A stretch of 11,827 bases of DNA from DATKMS01 sp041497995 (GTDB taxonomy: Bacteria > Desulfobacterota > Binatia > HRBIN30): positions 1 to 11,827 of the forward strand of contig JBGQHM010000202.1 of NCBI GenBank assembly GCA_041497995.1, in the 5' to 3' direction. Of this stretch, positions 6,068 through 11,827 are shown piece after piece (the stretch's first letter is position 1; every line of letters starts with the position of its first letter). Both the position numbers and the translations under genes were made by a program. Below the pieces are notes generated by a model that saw only the letters and a program-made list of their open reading frames with translations, had not been told where the DNA came from and made no database searches.

Positions 6068-7057
6068 ATGAACCTCGGACAAATGGCGTTGAGTCTCCCC
6101 GTCCCTCCGAACGTGCCCGCGTGCATCGACTGGGCGCACCGCGCAGAGAATCTTGGCTACGAGAGTATTTGGATCGCGGAGACCGGCGGTCCCGACCCGT
6201 TCGTCCTCGCAGGGACGGTGGCGCAGGTGACGCGCACGGCGCGCATCGGGCTGGCCGTGTCGCCGGTGTACATCCGTACGCCCGCGACCATCGCCGCAGC
6301 CTCTGGCACGGTCGCGCAGCTCGCACCGGGGCGCTTCATTCTCGGGCTCGGCGCGTCGAGCCATGCCATTGTTGGGAACTGGCACGGCGTGCCGTTCCAC
6401 AAGCCGCTGACACGCGTCCGTGAGACCGTCACCACGGTGCGCGCCATGCTCGCGGGCGAAAAGGTGCAGTTCACCGGGACGACGCTTCGTAGTCACGGCT
6501 TCCGCCTGATGGTCCCGCCGCCCGCCCCCGTGCCGATTTACGTCGGCGCCTTGCGGCCGGCGATGCTGGAGCTTGCCGGCGAGGTCGGCGACGGCGTTGC
6601 GGTCAACCTCTTCCCGGTAGAGGCACTGCCGAAGATGCTGGCGCATGTCGCCATCGGCGCACGCCGCGCCAACAAAGATCCGGGGACATTCGAAGTCGTC
6701 TGCCGCCAACAAATTCTGGTGACCGACGACAAGAACGGCGCGCGCGAGCTCTTCCGCGCCGCGCTCACCGGCTACTTCGCCACGCCGGTCTACAACAAGT
6801 TCGCAGCCTGGTACGGCTTCGACGAGGAAGCCGCGTTGATCGAAAAAGGATTCAAGAGCGGCGACCGCGCGTTGACGCGCAAAGGCATGACCGATCGCTT
6901 CGTGGATAGTCTCGGGATCTTCGGCTCGCTTGAGGAATGTCGCGAGCGCATCGCCGCATACGTTACGGCCGGTGTCACGACCACGATCGTCAGCCCACTG
7001 ACCTTCGATCCCGAAGGCGTACGCCGTACGATCGAAGGCCTCGCACCCGGCACCTAG
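6068..7057 (+). CDS. Luciferase-like (LLM class) flavin or F420-dependent oxidoreductase
   Basis: A 329-residue TIM-barrel oxidoreductase of the bacterial luciferase/F420-dependent reductase superfamily. Recognisable elements: WAHRAENLGYESIWIAETGGPDP (22-44), the strand-loop typical of the family; TRTARIGLAVSPVYIRTPATIAAASGTVAQLAPGRFILGLGAS (55-97), the cofactor-side segment; VPIYVGALRPAMLELAGEVGDGV (155-177), a phosphate/cofactor-binding signature; and the C-terminal GSLEECRERIAAYVTAGVTT (286-305). The family includes F420-dependent methylene-tetrahydromethanopterin reductases and glucose-6-phosphate dehydrogenases as well as FMN monooxygenases. Cofactor choice and substrate cannot be decided here. 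The ATG at 6068 is preferred over an in-frame GTG at 6005 because the family N-terminus starts at MNLGQ and a TATAAC box lies between the two. It stands alone, divergent from the PDZ-like gene and 87 nt before the toxin-antitoxin pair. Confidence 0.9.
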   Translation: MNLGQMALSLPVPPNVPACIDWAHRAENLGYESIWIAETGGPDPFVLAGTVAQVTRTARIGLAVSPVYIRTPATIAAASGTVAQLAPGRFILGLGASSHAIVGNWHGVPFHKPLTRVRETVTTVRAMLAGEKVQFTGTTLRSHGFRLMVPPPAPVPIYVGALRPAMLELAGEVGDGVAVNLFPVEALPKMLAHVAIGARRANKDPGTFEVVCRQQILVTDDKNGARELFRAALTGYFATPVYNKFAAWYGFDEEAALIEKGFKSGDRALTRKGMTDRFVDSLGIFGSLEECRERIAAYVTAGVTTTIVSPLTFDPEGVRRTIEGLAPGT

Positions 7058-7109
7058 CCGCCGTCGGCATCCACCGCCCGCGCCGCGATCTCTTGCACCC
7101 ATCTATGCG

Positions 7110-7138
7110 TTGCTTCCGGGTGCGATGTATGGCATACA
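7110..7138 (+). promoter_or_regulatory. Candidate promoter of the vapBC operon
   Basis: Weak TTGCTT (7110-7115), a 17-nt spacer and CATACA (7133-7138) end 6 nt before ATG 7145. The individual hexamers match consensus poorly (3 of 6 each). The call rests on spacing, on absence of a Shine-Dalgarno (the 6 bases before ATG are CCACCC), and on overlap with the palindrome at 7126-7138. Confidence 0.3.
7126..7138. promoter_or_regulatory. Palindromic operator candidate for VapB autoregulation
   Basis: TGTATG and CATACA form a perfect 6-bp dyad around a single central G, 6 nt before the antitoxin start and overlapping its candidate -10. VapB-type antitoxins with ribbon-helix-helix folds usually repress their own promoter through such short dyads. 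The dyad is AT-richer than its surroundings. Confidence 0.45.
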
Positions 7139-7144
7139 CCACCC

Positions 7145-7444
7145 ATGAAACGCACGCAGCTGTACTTGGACGAGGAGATGTCGCGACTGTTGACGGCCGA
7201 GAGCCGCCGTCGCGGCACCACCGTGTCCGCGCTGGTGCGCGAAGCCGTCGCGACCACTTACGGAAGCCACACGGCCGATGAAGGACGTGCGATCATCCAT
7301 CGTCTGGCCGGAGTGTGGGCTGACCGTGACGACTTGGGCGTGACGGAGGACTTCGTGCGCAGCGTGCGCCGCTCAACGCGACCTGAACGCTGGGAGCAGG
7401 CTGCCCGTGGCAAAGTATCTCCTCGACACCGACGTCATCATTGA
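7145..7444 (+). CDS. vapB: VapB-type antitoxin, ribbon-helix-helix
   Basis: A 99-residue protein whose first 40 residues have the ribbon-helix-helix pattern: a short beta strand, KRTQLYL (2-8), then helix DEEMSRLLTAESRRRG, a turn, and helix VSALVREAVATTYG. Such proteins bind operator DNA as dimers and block the cognate toxin with the C-terminal tail, here the segment after about residue 50 that contains WADRDDLGVTEDFVRSV. The tail ends in a basic run that overlaps the next gene by 38 nt in another frame, a common arrangement in vapBC pairs and a sign of coupled translation. No Shine-Dalgarno is visible before the ATG; a 13-bp palindrome ends 6 nt upstream and probably serves autoregulation. 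The pairing with the PIN-domain gene supports the assignment more than sequence alone. Confidence 0.85.
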   Translation: MKRTQLYLDEEMSRLLTAESRRRGTTVSALVREAVATTYGSHTADEGRAIIHRLAGVWADRDDLGVTEDFVRSVRRSTRPERWEQAARGKVSPRHRRHH

Positions 7445-7787
7445 GTGGCTGCGCCACAACGCGCGCATCGTCGACTGGTTGGACAGCCGCCACACGGCCG
7501 GCGACTTCCTCGCATGCACGCCGGTGTCCGTCGCTGAGCTGTACGCCGGGTTGCGGCCGCGCGAGGAGTTCTTCATCGGCGAAATTCTACGCGTGCTGTC
7601 ATGCCTCGACCTCAACGCACGCATCGGCCACAAGGCGGGCCACTACCGGCACACATTCGGCCCCTCGCATGGCGTGGAGATCGCCGATGCCCTGATCGCG
7701 GCCGCAGCCCACGTACATGGCCTGACGCTGTGTACGCTCAACCTCCGTCACTATCCGATGCGCGACGTGAAGAAGGAGCGACTCTGA
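7407..7787 (+). CDS. vapC: VapC-type PIN-domain ribonuclease toxin
   Basis: A 126-residue PIN-domain protein, the normal length for VapC toxins, which cleave tRNA or rRNA and stop growth when freed from VapB. The acidic metal-binding set is present: Asp7 in YLLDTDVIIEWL, Glu44 in VSVAELYAGL, and Asp94 in GVEIADALIAA. The C-terminal TLNLRHYPM (110-118) has Asn112 at the position where family members have Asn or Asp. The active site therefore looks intact and the toxin is probably functional. The start is GTG at 7407, overlapping the vapB end by 38 nt; GGGAGCAGG at 7392-7400 provides a Shine-Dalgarno inside vapB. The next gene begins 4 nt after the stop. Confidence 0.93.
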   Translation: MAKYLLDTDVIIEWLRHNARIVDWLDSRHTAGDFLACTPVSVAELYAGLRPREEFFIGEILRVLSCLDLNARIGHKAGHYRHTFGPSHGVEIADALIAAAAHVHGLTLCTLNLRHYPMRDVKKERL

Positions 7788-7791
7788 CGCC

Positions 7792-8307
7792 ATGGTATCC
7801 GCCGATGAGATCGAAGCCCGGCTGACGCGCCTCGAAGCGCGCGAAGCGATTCGCGACCTGCACACGCAGTACTGTTTCATCCAGGACCGTGGCCACGCCA
7901 GCCATGCCGAAGCCGATGTCCAAGCGTTCCTCGCCCTCTGCCACCCGGACATCGTCTGGGATAACAGCCCCGACGGCTCACGCGCACATCGCGGACACGC
8001 CGCCGTTGCCGCGTACCTGCGCCAGCTGTGGGCACGCTTCGACAACTGCATGCACTTCGTCCACAACCTCCTCATCACCTTCGACTCGGAGGCCCATGCC
8101 AATGGCCGCTCCAGCTTCGAAGCCGTCGGCGACATCGCCGGTGAGGCGTTCGTCGCGGCTGGGTACTACGAGGACGAGTATGTTTGTGGCAGCTCGGGGT
8201 GGCAGTTCGTCCTGCACCGCGAGGTGCCCTTCTACTTCGTGAAGCTCAAGGAAGACTGGGCGGGTCCAAAGCCTCGGATCATGTCCGAGTGGACGCGCAC
8301 GACCTGA
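7792..8307 (+). CDS. NTF2/SnoaL-like domain protein
   Basis: A 171-residue cone-fold (NTF2-like, SnoaL-type) protein. The N-terminal helix EIEARLTRLEAREAIRDLHTQYC (6-28), followed by FLALCHPDIVWDNSPDG (46-62), AVAAYLRQLWARFDNCMHFVHN (71-92), a Gly/Ala-rich strand set GDIAGEAFVAAGYYEDEYV (113-131) and GWQFVLHREV (136-145), match the order of helices and curved strands in this fold. Members act as small isomerases, dehydratases or hydrolases on steroid- or polyketide-like substrates, or are catalytically inactive; nothing here selects one. It starts 4 nt after vapC, with AAGGAG (7773-7778) 13 nt upstream as a rather distant ribosome-binding site, so it is probably translated from the vapBC transcript. 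It converges on the desaturase gene with only 15 nt between stop codons. Confidence 0.85.
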   Translation: MVSADEIEARLTRLEAREAIRDLHTQYCFIQDRGHASHAEADVQAFLALCHPDIVWDNSPDGSRAHRGHAAVAAYLRQLWARFDNCMHFVHNLLITFDSEAHANGRSSFEAVGDIAGEAFVAAGYYEDEYVCGSSGWQFVLHREVPFYFVKLKEDWAGPKPRIMSEWTRTT

Positions 8308-8322
8308 CTGCGTTGGCCTCTT

Positions 8323-9459
8323 CTACGCGAACTGCGGTAGCGGTTGGGCTTGCAGCTCGGCGAGCGTCGCGTACCAGCGGCGCCGCGCCTCGCGGAACTC
8401 GCGCCGCGCAGCACGCAGCTCCGCCCGCATGCTGGTGATGCGCTGGCGTGGCTCGCCACTCCACGATGCGCGCACCTGAGCGAGCTCGCGTTCCAACCCG
8501 CCAAGCCGAACGGCAGCGCGTTGCACGGCGCCGGCGATCTCATTCATCCGTTCACGTACGCGGCTGAACGCCTGCTCCGAGGCCCCTTTCATTCGGTCGA
8601 GCATCCGCTGCGTGTCACATTGCAACTGCGCCGCAACGATGCGCTCGCGCGGGGCACGGCGTAGATTCCACGCCCAGCCCATGGCCGCCATTCCACGGAT
8701 GAGCCACTTCGTTGGGTCCCACTGATAGCGCCGTACGCCGTTGCGGTAGTCCGCAGCGAAGCGGTGGTGGTAGTTGTGGTAGCCTTCGCCAAAGGTGAGG
8801 AACGAGGTCACCACGCTGTCGCGTGCCGACACAGCCAAAGTATACGGGCGGCTCCCCAGCGTGTGGGCGAGCGAGTTCACCAAGAACGTCGAGTGATGGC
8901 CGACGACCGTGCGGATCACGCCGGCCCACAGCAGGCATCCCCACGGATGTCCGATCGCCACCCCCACGGCCAGCGGGAAACCGAAGCCCATCGCGATGGC
9001 GATCGGCATATAGAAGCGATGCTGAAAGCGCACCCACGGGTCGGCCACCAAGTCGGGCACGTTTTGGAAGCGCTCTGCCTTGTGATCGTTCACCAAGAGC
9101 CACCCGATGTGCGCCCAGAGGAACCCGCGACGGATGTTGTACGGATCGCCCTCACGATCGATGTGCTGATGGTGGCGGCGGTGATCTGAAGCCCACGTGA
9201 GCACGGAGTGCTGGAACGTCGCCGCCCCGAAGAGCAGATAGAAGATCTTCACCACACGGCTGCATTCATACGCGCGGTGCGCAAACAGGCGATGGTAGCC
9301 CGCGGTGACGCTCATGTTGGTCGCCGCGAGGTACAAGAAAAAGATGCTCACCTCCACCCAGCTGATACCTGCGAGCGCTACGTGCACGCCACCCCACGAC
9401 AACGCCACGATCGGCGTCGCGATCAGAAACACCGCCGTGACCCAGTTGATCCTTTGCAT
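8323..9459 (-). CDS. Membrane acyl-CoA (delta-9-type) fatty acid desaturase
   Basis: An integral-membrane di-iron desaturase of 378 residues that introduces a cis double bond into acyl chains, with O2 and an external electron donor. All histidine clusters are present: HRLFAH (56-61), HRRHH (93-97), NSLAH (195-199) and EGYHNYHH (225-232). Hydrophobic stretches at about 8-30, 35-53, 70-90 and 152-185 fit the four-helix topology with the His boxes on the cytoplasmic side. From about 270 to 370 a charged, Arg/Glu/Gln-rich helical tail is likely to form a coiled coil; related proteobacterial acyl-CoA desaturases also carry such tails. No cytochrome b5 or ferredoxin domain is fused, so reducing partners are elsewhere. 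The start follows AAGGA by about 9 nt, and a TGGAAA-17-TATGAC promoter lies upstream. Regulation by membrane fluidity or temperature is typical of the family but not visible here. Confidence 0.94.
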   Translation of the reverse strand: MQRINWVTAVFLIATPIVALSWGGVHVALAGISWVEVSIFFLYLAATNMSVTAGYHRLFAHRAYECSRVVKIFYLLFGAATFQHSVLTWASDHRRHHQHIDREGDPYNIRRGFLWAHIGWLLVNDHKAERFQNVPDLVADPWVRFQHRFYMPIAIAMGFGFPLAVGVAIGHPWGCLLWAGVIRTVVGHHSTFLVNSLAHTLGSRPYTLAVSARDSVVTSFLTFGEGYHNYHHRFAADYRNGVRRYQWDPTKWLIRGMAAMGWAWNLRRAPRERIVAAQLQCDTQRMLDRMKGASEQAFSRVRERMNEIAGAVQRAAVRLGGLERELAQVRASWSGEPRQRITSMRAELRAARREFREARRRWYATLAELQAQPLPQFA

Positions 9460-9494
9460 CTCGTGATCCTTTTCCAGTGAAGAAATGTCCCCAC

Positions 9495-9523
9495 GTCATA
9501 GCGGTATCGCCGGGCCGTTTCCA
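9495..9523 (-). promoter_or_regulatory. Candidate promoter of the desaturase gene
   Basis: Minus-strand TGGAAA (9518-9523), a 17-nt spacer and TATGAC (9495-9500), each 4 of 6 to consensus, would give a leader of roughly 28 nt containing the AAGGA ribosome-binding site. It sits in the 151-nt gap between the desaturase and threonine ammonia-lyase genes. I see no convincing terminator for the latter in this gap. Confidence 0.35.
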
Positions 9524-9610
9524 CTGTGATCTTTCGCGAGTGGCCACGCCGGCATGGTCCTGGTAGCGTCGTGGGCAAGATTTCAGACCAGTGGGCAGTG
9601 CCTACCCTAC

Positions 9611-10840
9611 TCAAGGCGGGGTGCCGTTGCTTGTTGCGGGAAGTATCGTGAACCCCGCTACCCGCAACGCGCGCTCCACCTCGTTGATGTGCTCGCGGCC
9701 GCGCGTTTCCAAATCAAGAGTCACCGCTGCCTGCGTAAGCGCCAAACCCGGCTGGGCGCGTTCGTGACGGATCTGGTGAATGTTGGCGCCGCACGCCGCG
9801 ATGCACGTCACTAGCCGCTGCAGCTCGCCCGGACGATCCTGCAGGAGCGTCGTAAAGCGGAACAGGCGGCCTTCGTGCGCCAAGCCGAGGTTGATGATGC
9901 GGTCGAGCAGGTTCGTATCGATGTTACCGCCGGAGATGATCACCGCCACCTTTGCACCTGCAACACCGATCCGTCGCGCCATGCATGCAGCCAGCCCGAC
10001 CGCACCCGCCCCCTCTACGACTGTCTTGGCACGCTCCAGCAGAAGCAGCACGGCTTCGGCGATCTCCGCGTCGCTCACTTCGGCGGCGTCGTCCACCGCG
10101 GAACGAATGATCTCGAACGGCTGCGCGCCAATCGAGCGGGTCGCCAGCCCGTCCGCGATCGTATCGACACGATCGAGCTCGACGCGCACACCGGCGGCCA
10201 GGCTGGGCTTGAGCGACGACGCACCAGCGGCTTGCACGCCGATGATCCGCGCTGAGCTGCCGGCCCCACGCAGCGCTGAGATGAGCCCCGCCAGCAGCCC
10301 GCCACCACCGACAGGCACGACGACCGTATCCACGTCGGGGAGCTGTTCGAGCAACTCCAACCCGAGCGTCCCCTGCCCTGCGATCACGTCGGCATCGTCG
10401 AACGCATGCACAAACGTCGCGCCCTGCTCATCAGCGATGCGGCTCGCGCGCGCAAACGCTTCGCTGTAGTCGCGTCCGGCCAGCACCACCCGCGCGCCGT
10501 ATCCGGCCGTGGCTTCGGCCTTGCTGAATGCTGCCGTCTCCGGCATCACCACGGTCGCCGCAACGCCGGCTATGCGTGCGGCGTAGGCGACGCCTTGGGC
10601 GTGGTTGCCGGCGGATGCCGTGATCACGCCGCGCGCCCGCGCCGCTGCATCGAGTAGCTGGATCTTGTTCAGCGCGCCGCGCACCTTGAACGAACCCGTT
10701 TTCTGCAGGTTCTCCAGCTTTAGATAGATCTCGCGGCCGCACAGCGTGCTGAACGTCGTGCTGAGGTCCAGCGGCGTGGTCTTCACGATGCCGGAGGCGC
10801 GGGTACGCGCGGCACGGATCTGCTCAATTGGTATCGTCAT
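9611..10840 (-). CDS. ilvA: Threonine ammonia-lyase with C-terminal ACT domain
   Basis: PLP-dependent deamination of L-threonine (and serine) to 2-oxobutanoate (or pyruvate) plus ammonia, the entry step to isoleucine synthesis or threonine catabolism. The 409-residue product has a fold-type II core: LKLENLQKTGSFKVRGA with PLP Lys52, TASAGNHAQGVA (74-85) with the Ser-Gly-Asn-His substrate loop, the phosphate-binding VPVGGGGLLAGL (175-186), and SGGNID (303-308). A single ACT domain follows, about 328-404, containing LLQDRPGELQRLVTCI. One ACT domain and this length fit the short TdcB/ilvA_1Cterm type rather than the 514-residue E. coli IlvA with two regulatory repeats; allosteric control may differ accordingly. 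The ATG at 10840 (GGTGGA 4 nt before) is preferred to an in-frame GTG at 10849. It follows the CPGS-like gene by 42 nt, so the two are probably cotranscribed. Confidence 0.95.
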   Translation of the reverse strand: MTIPIEQIRAARTRASGIVKTTPLDLSTTFSTLCGREIYLKLENLQKTGSFKVRGALNKIQLLDAAARARGVITASAGNHAQGVAYAARIAGVAATVVMPETAAFSKAEATAGYGARVVLAGRDYSEAFARASRIADEQGATFVHAFDDADVIAGQGTLGLELLEQLPDVDTVVVPVGGGGLLAGLISALRGAGSSARIIGVQAAGASSLKPSLAAGVRVELDRVDTIADGLATRSIGAQPFEIIRSAVDDAAEVSDAEIAEAVLLLLERAKTVVEGAGAVGLAACMARRIGVAGAKVAVIISGGNIDTNLLDRIINLGLAHEGRLFRFTTLLQDRPGELQRLVTCIAACGANIHQIRHERAQPGLALTQAAVTLDLETRGREHINEVERALRVAGFTILPATSNGTPP

Positions 10841-10882
10841 CTGTTCCACCGATTCTCGCGCATGACACTGCGGACGGGCGCA

Positions 10883-11827
10883 TCACGAGCGACGCTCCAG
10901 GAAAGAGTCGACGAGCTGCGGCAGCGTCGGTTCTGTGACCTCGACCAACCTATAGGTTACGCGAACGCTCGGTTGCGCAATCGTCATCAGCCGCCCCAGA
11001 TCCACCGGGGTCGCGATCACAACCGTATCGCACGGCACTCGACTGATGGTCTCCTGTAGCTCACCGACCTGCCGCGGTGAGTAGCCCTCGGCAGGCAACG
11101 CTTTGCCGATCCACGGATAGCGCGCGAAGCATTCGCGCAACGACCCGACTGCGTACGGGCGCGGGTCGACGAGTTGGCTGGCGCCGCAGGCTTGCGCGGC
11201 GATCACGCCTGAGCCGTAACTCATCTCTCCATGCGTGAGCGTCGGGCCATCCTCGATGACCAGCACCCGCCGTCCCCGCACCAACTCCGGGCGATCGACG
11301 CGAATCTCGGAACGGGCCTGCACCACCACGGCCCGCGGGTTGACCGTTGCCGCGTTCTCCAGAACCCGCGTGATACCTTCGACGGGCGCCGAATCGACCT
11401 TGTTGACGATCAAGACGTGCGCACGACGGAAGTTGGTTTCCCCCGGATGGTAGGTCAGCTCGTGACCGGCGCGATGCGGATCGACGACCACGATCTCGAG
11501 CCCGGGCCGGATGAACGGGAGATCGTTGTTGCCACCGTCCCAGATGATCACGTCCGCCTCCGCCTCAGCAGCGCGCACGATGCGTTCGTAGTCGACACCG
11601 GCGTACACCACAGCACCGTGCGCCAGGTGATGCTCGTACTCCTCGCGCTCCTCGATCGTGCACGCGTACCGATCACAGTCCGCCAACGTCGCGAAGCGCT
11701 GCACCGCCTGCTGTTCGAGGTCGCCGTACGGCATTGGATGACGGATCACGACGGCGCGCAGCCCTCGTCCGCGCAGATGTGCGACCAAGCGCTCGGCAAC
11801 TTGCCCCTTGCCACAGCCCGTGCGCAC
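10883..11827 (-). CDS. Cyclic 2,3-diphosphoglycerate synthetase-like GTPase (COG2403-type), 5'-truncated
   Basis: The C-terminal 314 codons of a P-loop NTPase; the first codon in view is an internal Val, and the N-terminal part lies past the window edge (the full family length is about 450 as I recall). Visible features: the Walker A variant RTGCGKGQ (2-9), a switch/Walker-B-like ADVIIWDGGNND (91-102), PGETNF (128-133), the guanine-specificity-like NKVD (142-145), EDGPTLTHGEMSYGSG (192-207) and the C-terminal VPCDTVVIATPVDLGRL (264-280). These match the family that includes archaeal cyclic 2,3-diphosphoglycerate synthetase (CPGS), which cyclises 2,3-bisphosphoglycerate with ATP. In bacteria, homologues are usually only called GTPases and their reaction is unproven. 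It is the upstream partner of ilvA by close spacing. Family recognition is good; the specific activity is not established. Confidence 0.8.
   Translation of the reverse strand: MRTGCGKGQVAERLVAHLRGRGLRAVVIRHPMPYGDLEQQAVQRFATLADCDRYACTIEEREEYEHHLAHGAVVYAGVDYERIVRAAEAEADVIIWDGGNNDLPFIRPGLEIVVVDPHRAGHELTYHPGETNFRRAHVLIVNKVDSAPVEGITRVLENAATVNPRAVVVQARSEIRVDRPELVRGRRVLVIEDGPTLTHGEMSYGSGVIAAQACGASQLVDPRPYAVGSLRECFARYPWIGKALPAEGYSPRQVGELQETISRVPCDTVVIATPVDLGRLMTIAQPSVRVTYRLVEVTEPTLPQLVDSFLERRS

Noticed and set aside
6035..7102. 355-codon minus-strand open frame opposite the luciferase-like gene
   Set aside because: Antisense to a gene with clear family motifs and a promoter; the product looks like compositional noise.
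7145..7787. The vapBC pair as part of a larger defence island or phage
   Set aside because: No integrase, transposase, restriction, CRISPR or phage-like gene is present; the flanking genes are ordinary metabolic genes.
8323..8350. Hairpin AACTGC-GGTA-GCGGTT (8330-8345) as a terminator for the SnoaL-like gene
   Set aside because: It is a 6-bp stem with one wobble pair, lies inside the desaturase coding region and has no T-run after it.
8350..8650. C-terminal coiled-coil tail of the desaturase as a novel fusion
   Set aside because: Comparable charged helical tails occur in related proteobacterial acyl-CoA desaturases of similar length, so it looks like a family trait.

Overview
This window reads as an ordinary chromosomal segment from a GC-rich, Gram-negative-type bacterium, probably uncultured. 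It has tightly packed metabolic genes, one exported protein and a class II toxin-antitoxin pair. The gene mix is a GTP-type PEP carboxykinase, a Chloroflexus-type malyl-CoA lyase, an F420/flavin luciferase-like oxidoreductase and a cyclic-2,3-diphosphoglycerate-synthetase-like GTPase. That would fit lineages such as Binatota, deltaproteobacterial relatives or Chloroflexota, but the assignment is inference and no ribosomal marker is present. No stretch longer than about 165 bases lacks a gene. I see no rRNA, tRNA, CRISPR array, insertion sequence or phage gene.

Layout: (1) 2-1000 (+), the C-terminal two thirds of an acyl/aryl-CoA ligase, cut by the window edge. (2) 4901-1083 (-), three co-directional genes: malyl-CoA lyase, a fumarylacetoacetate-hydrolase-family enzyme and GTP-dependent PEP carboxykinase. 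A perfect 25-bp inverted repeat lies just ahead of the second gene's ribosome-binding site. (3) 5987-5067 (-), an exported protein with a small PDZ-like module and a C-terminal region I do not recognise. (4) 6068-7057 (+), a luciferase-like oxidoreductase transcribed divergently from it. (5) 7145-8307 (+), VapB-type antitoxin, VapC-type PIN toxin and an NTF2/SnoaL-like protein, closely packed. (6) 9459-8323 (-), a membrane acyl-CoA desaturase converging on the SnoaL gene. (7) 11827-9611 (-), a CPGS-like GTPase (cut by the window edge) followed by ACT-domain threonine ammonia-lyase.

How the genes may work together: the minus-strand trio is a plausible C2/C3-to-C4-to-PEP module. Malyl-CoA lyase interconverts malyl-CoA or methylmalyl-CoA with glyoxylate plus acetyl- or propionyl-CoA, and PEP carboxykinase draws oxaloacetate off to PEP. 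The FAH-family enzyme may act on a keto acid between them, and oxaloacetate is the obvious candidate because some family members handle its enol form. The CoA ligase, desaturase and threonine ammonia-lyase are general acyl and amino-acid metabolism.

The signals most worth checking are the hairpin repeat abutting a Shine-Dalgarno, and three genes without a Shine-Dalgarno whose -10-like hexamers each sit exactly 6 nt before the start codon (suggesting leaderless mRNAs). A palindromic operator candidate at vapB and the operon logic of the malyl-CoA lyase cluster also deserve a look. I did not find a clearly new multi-gene system.
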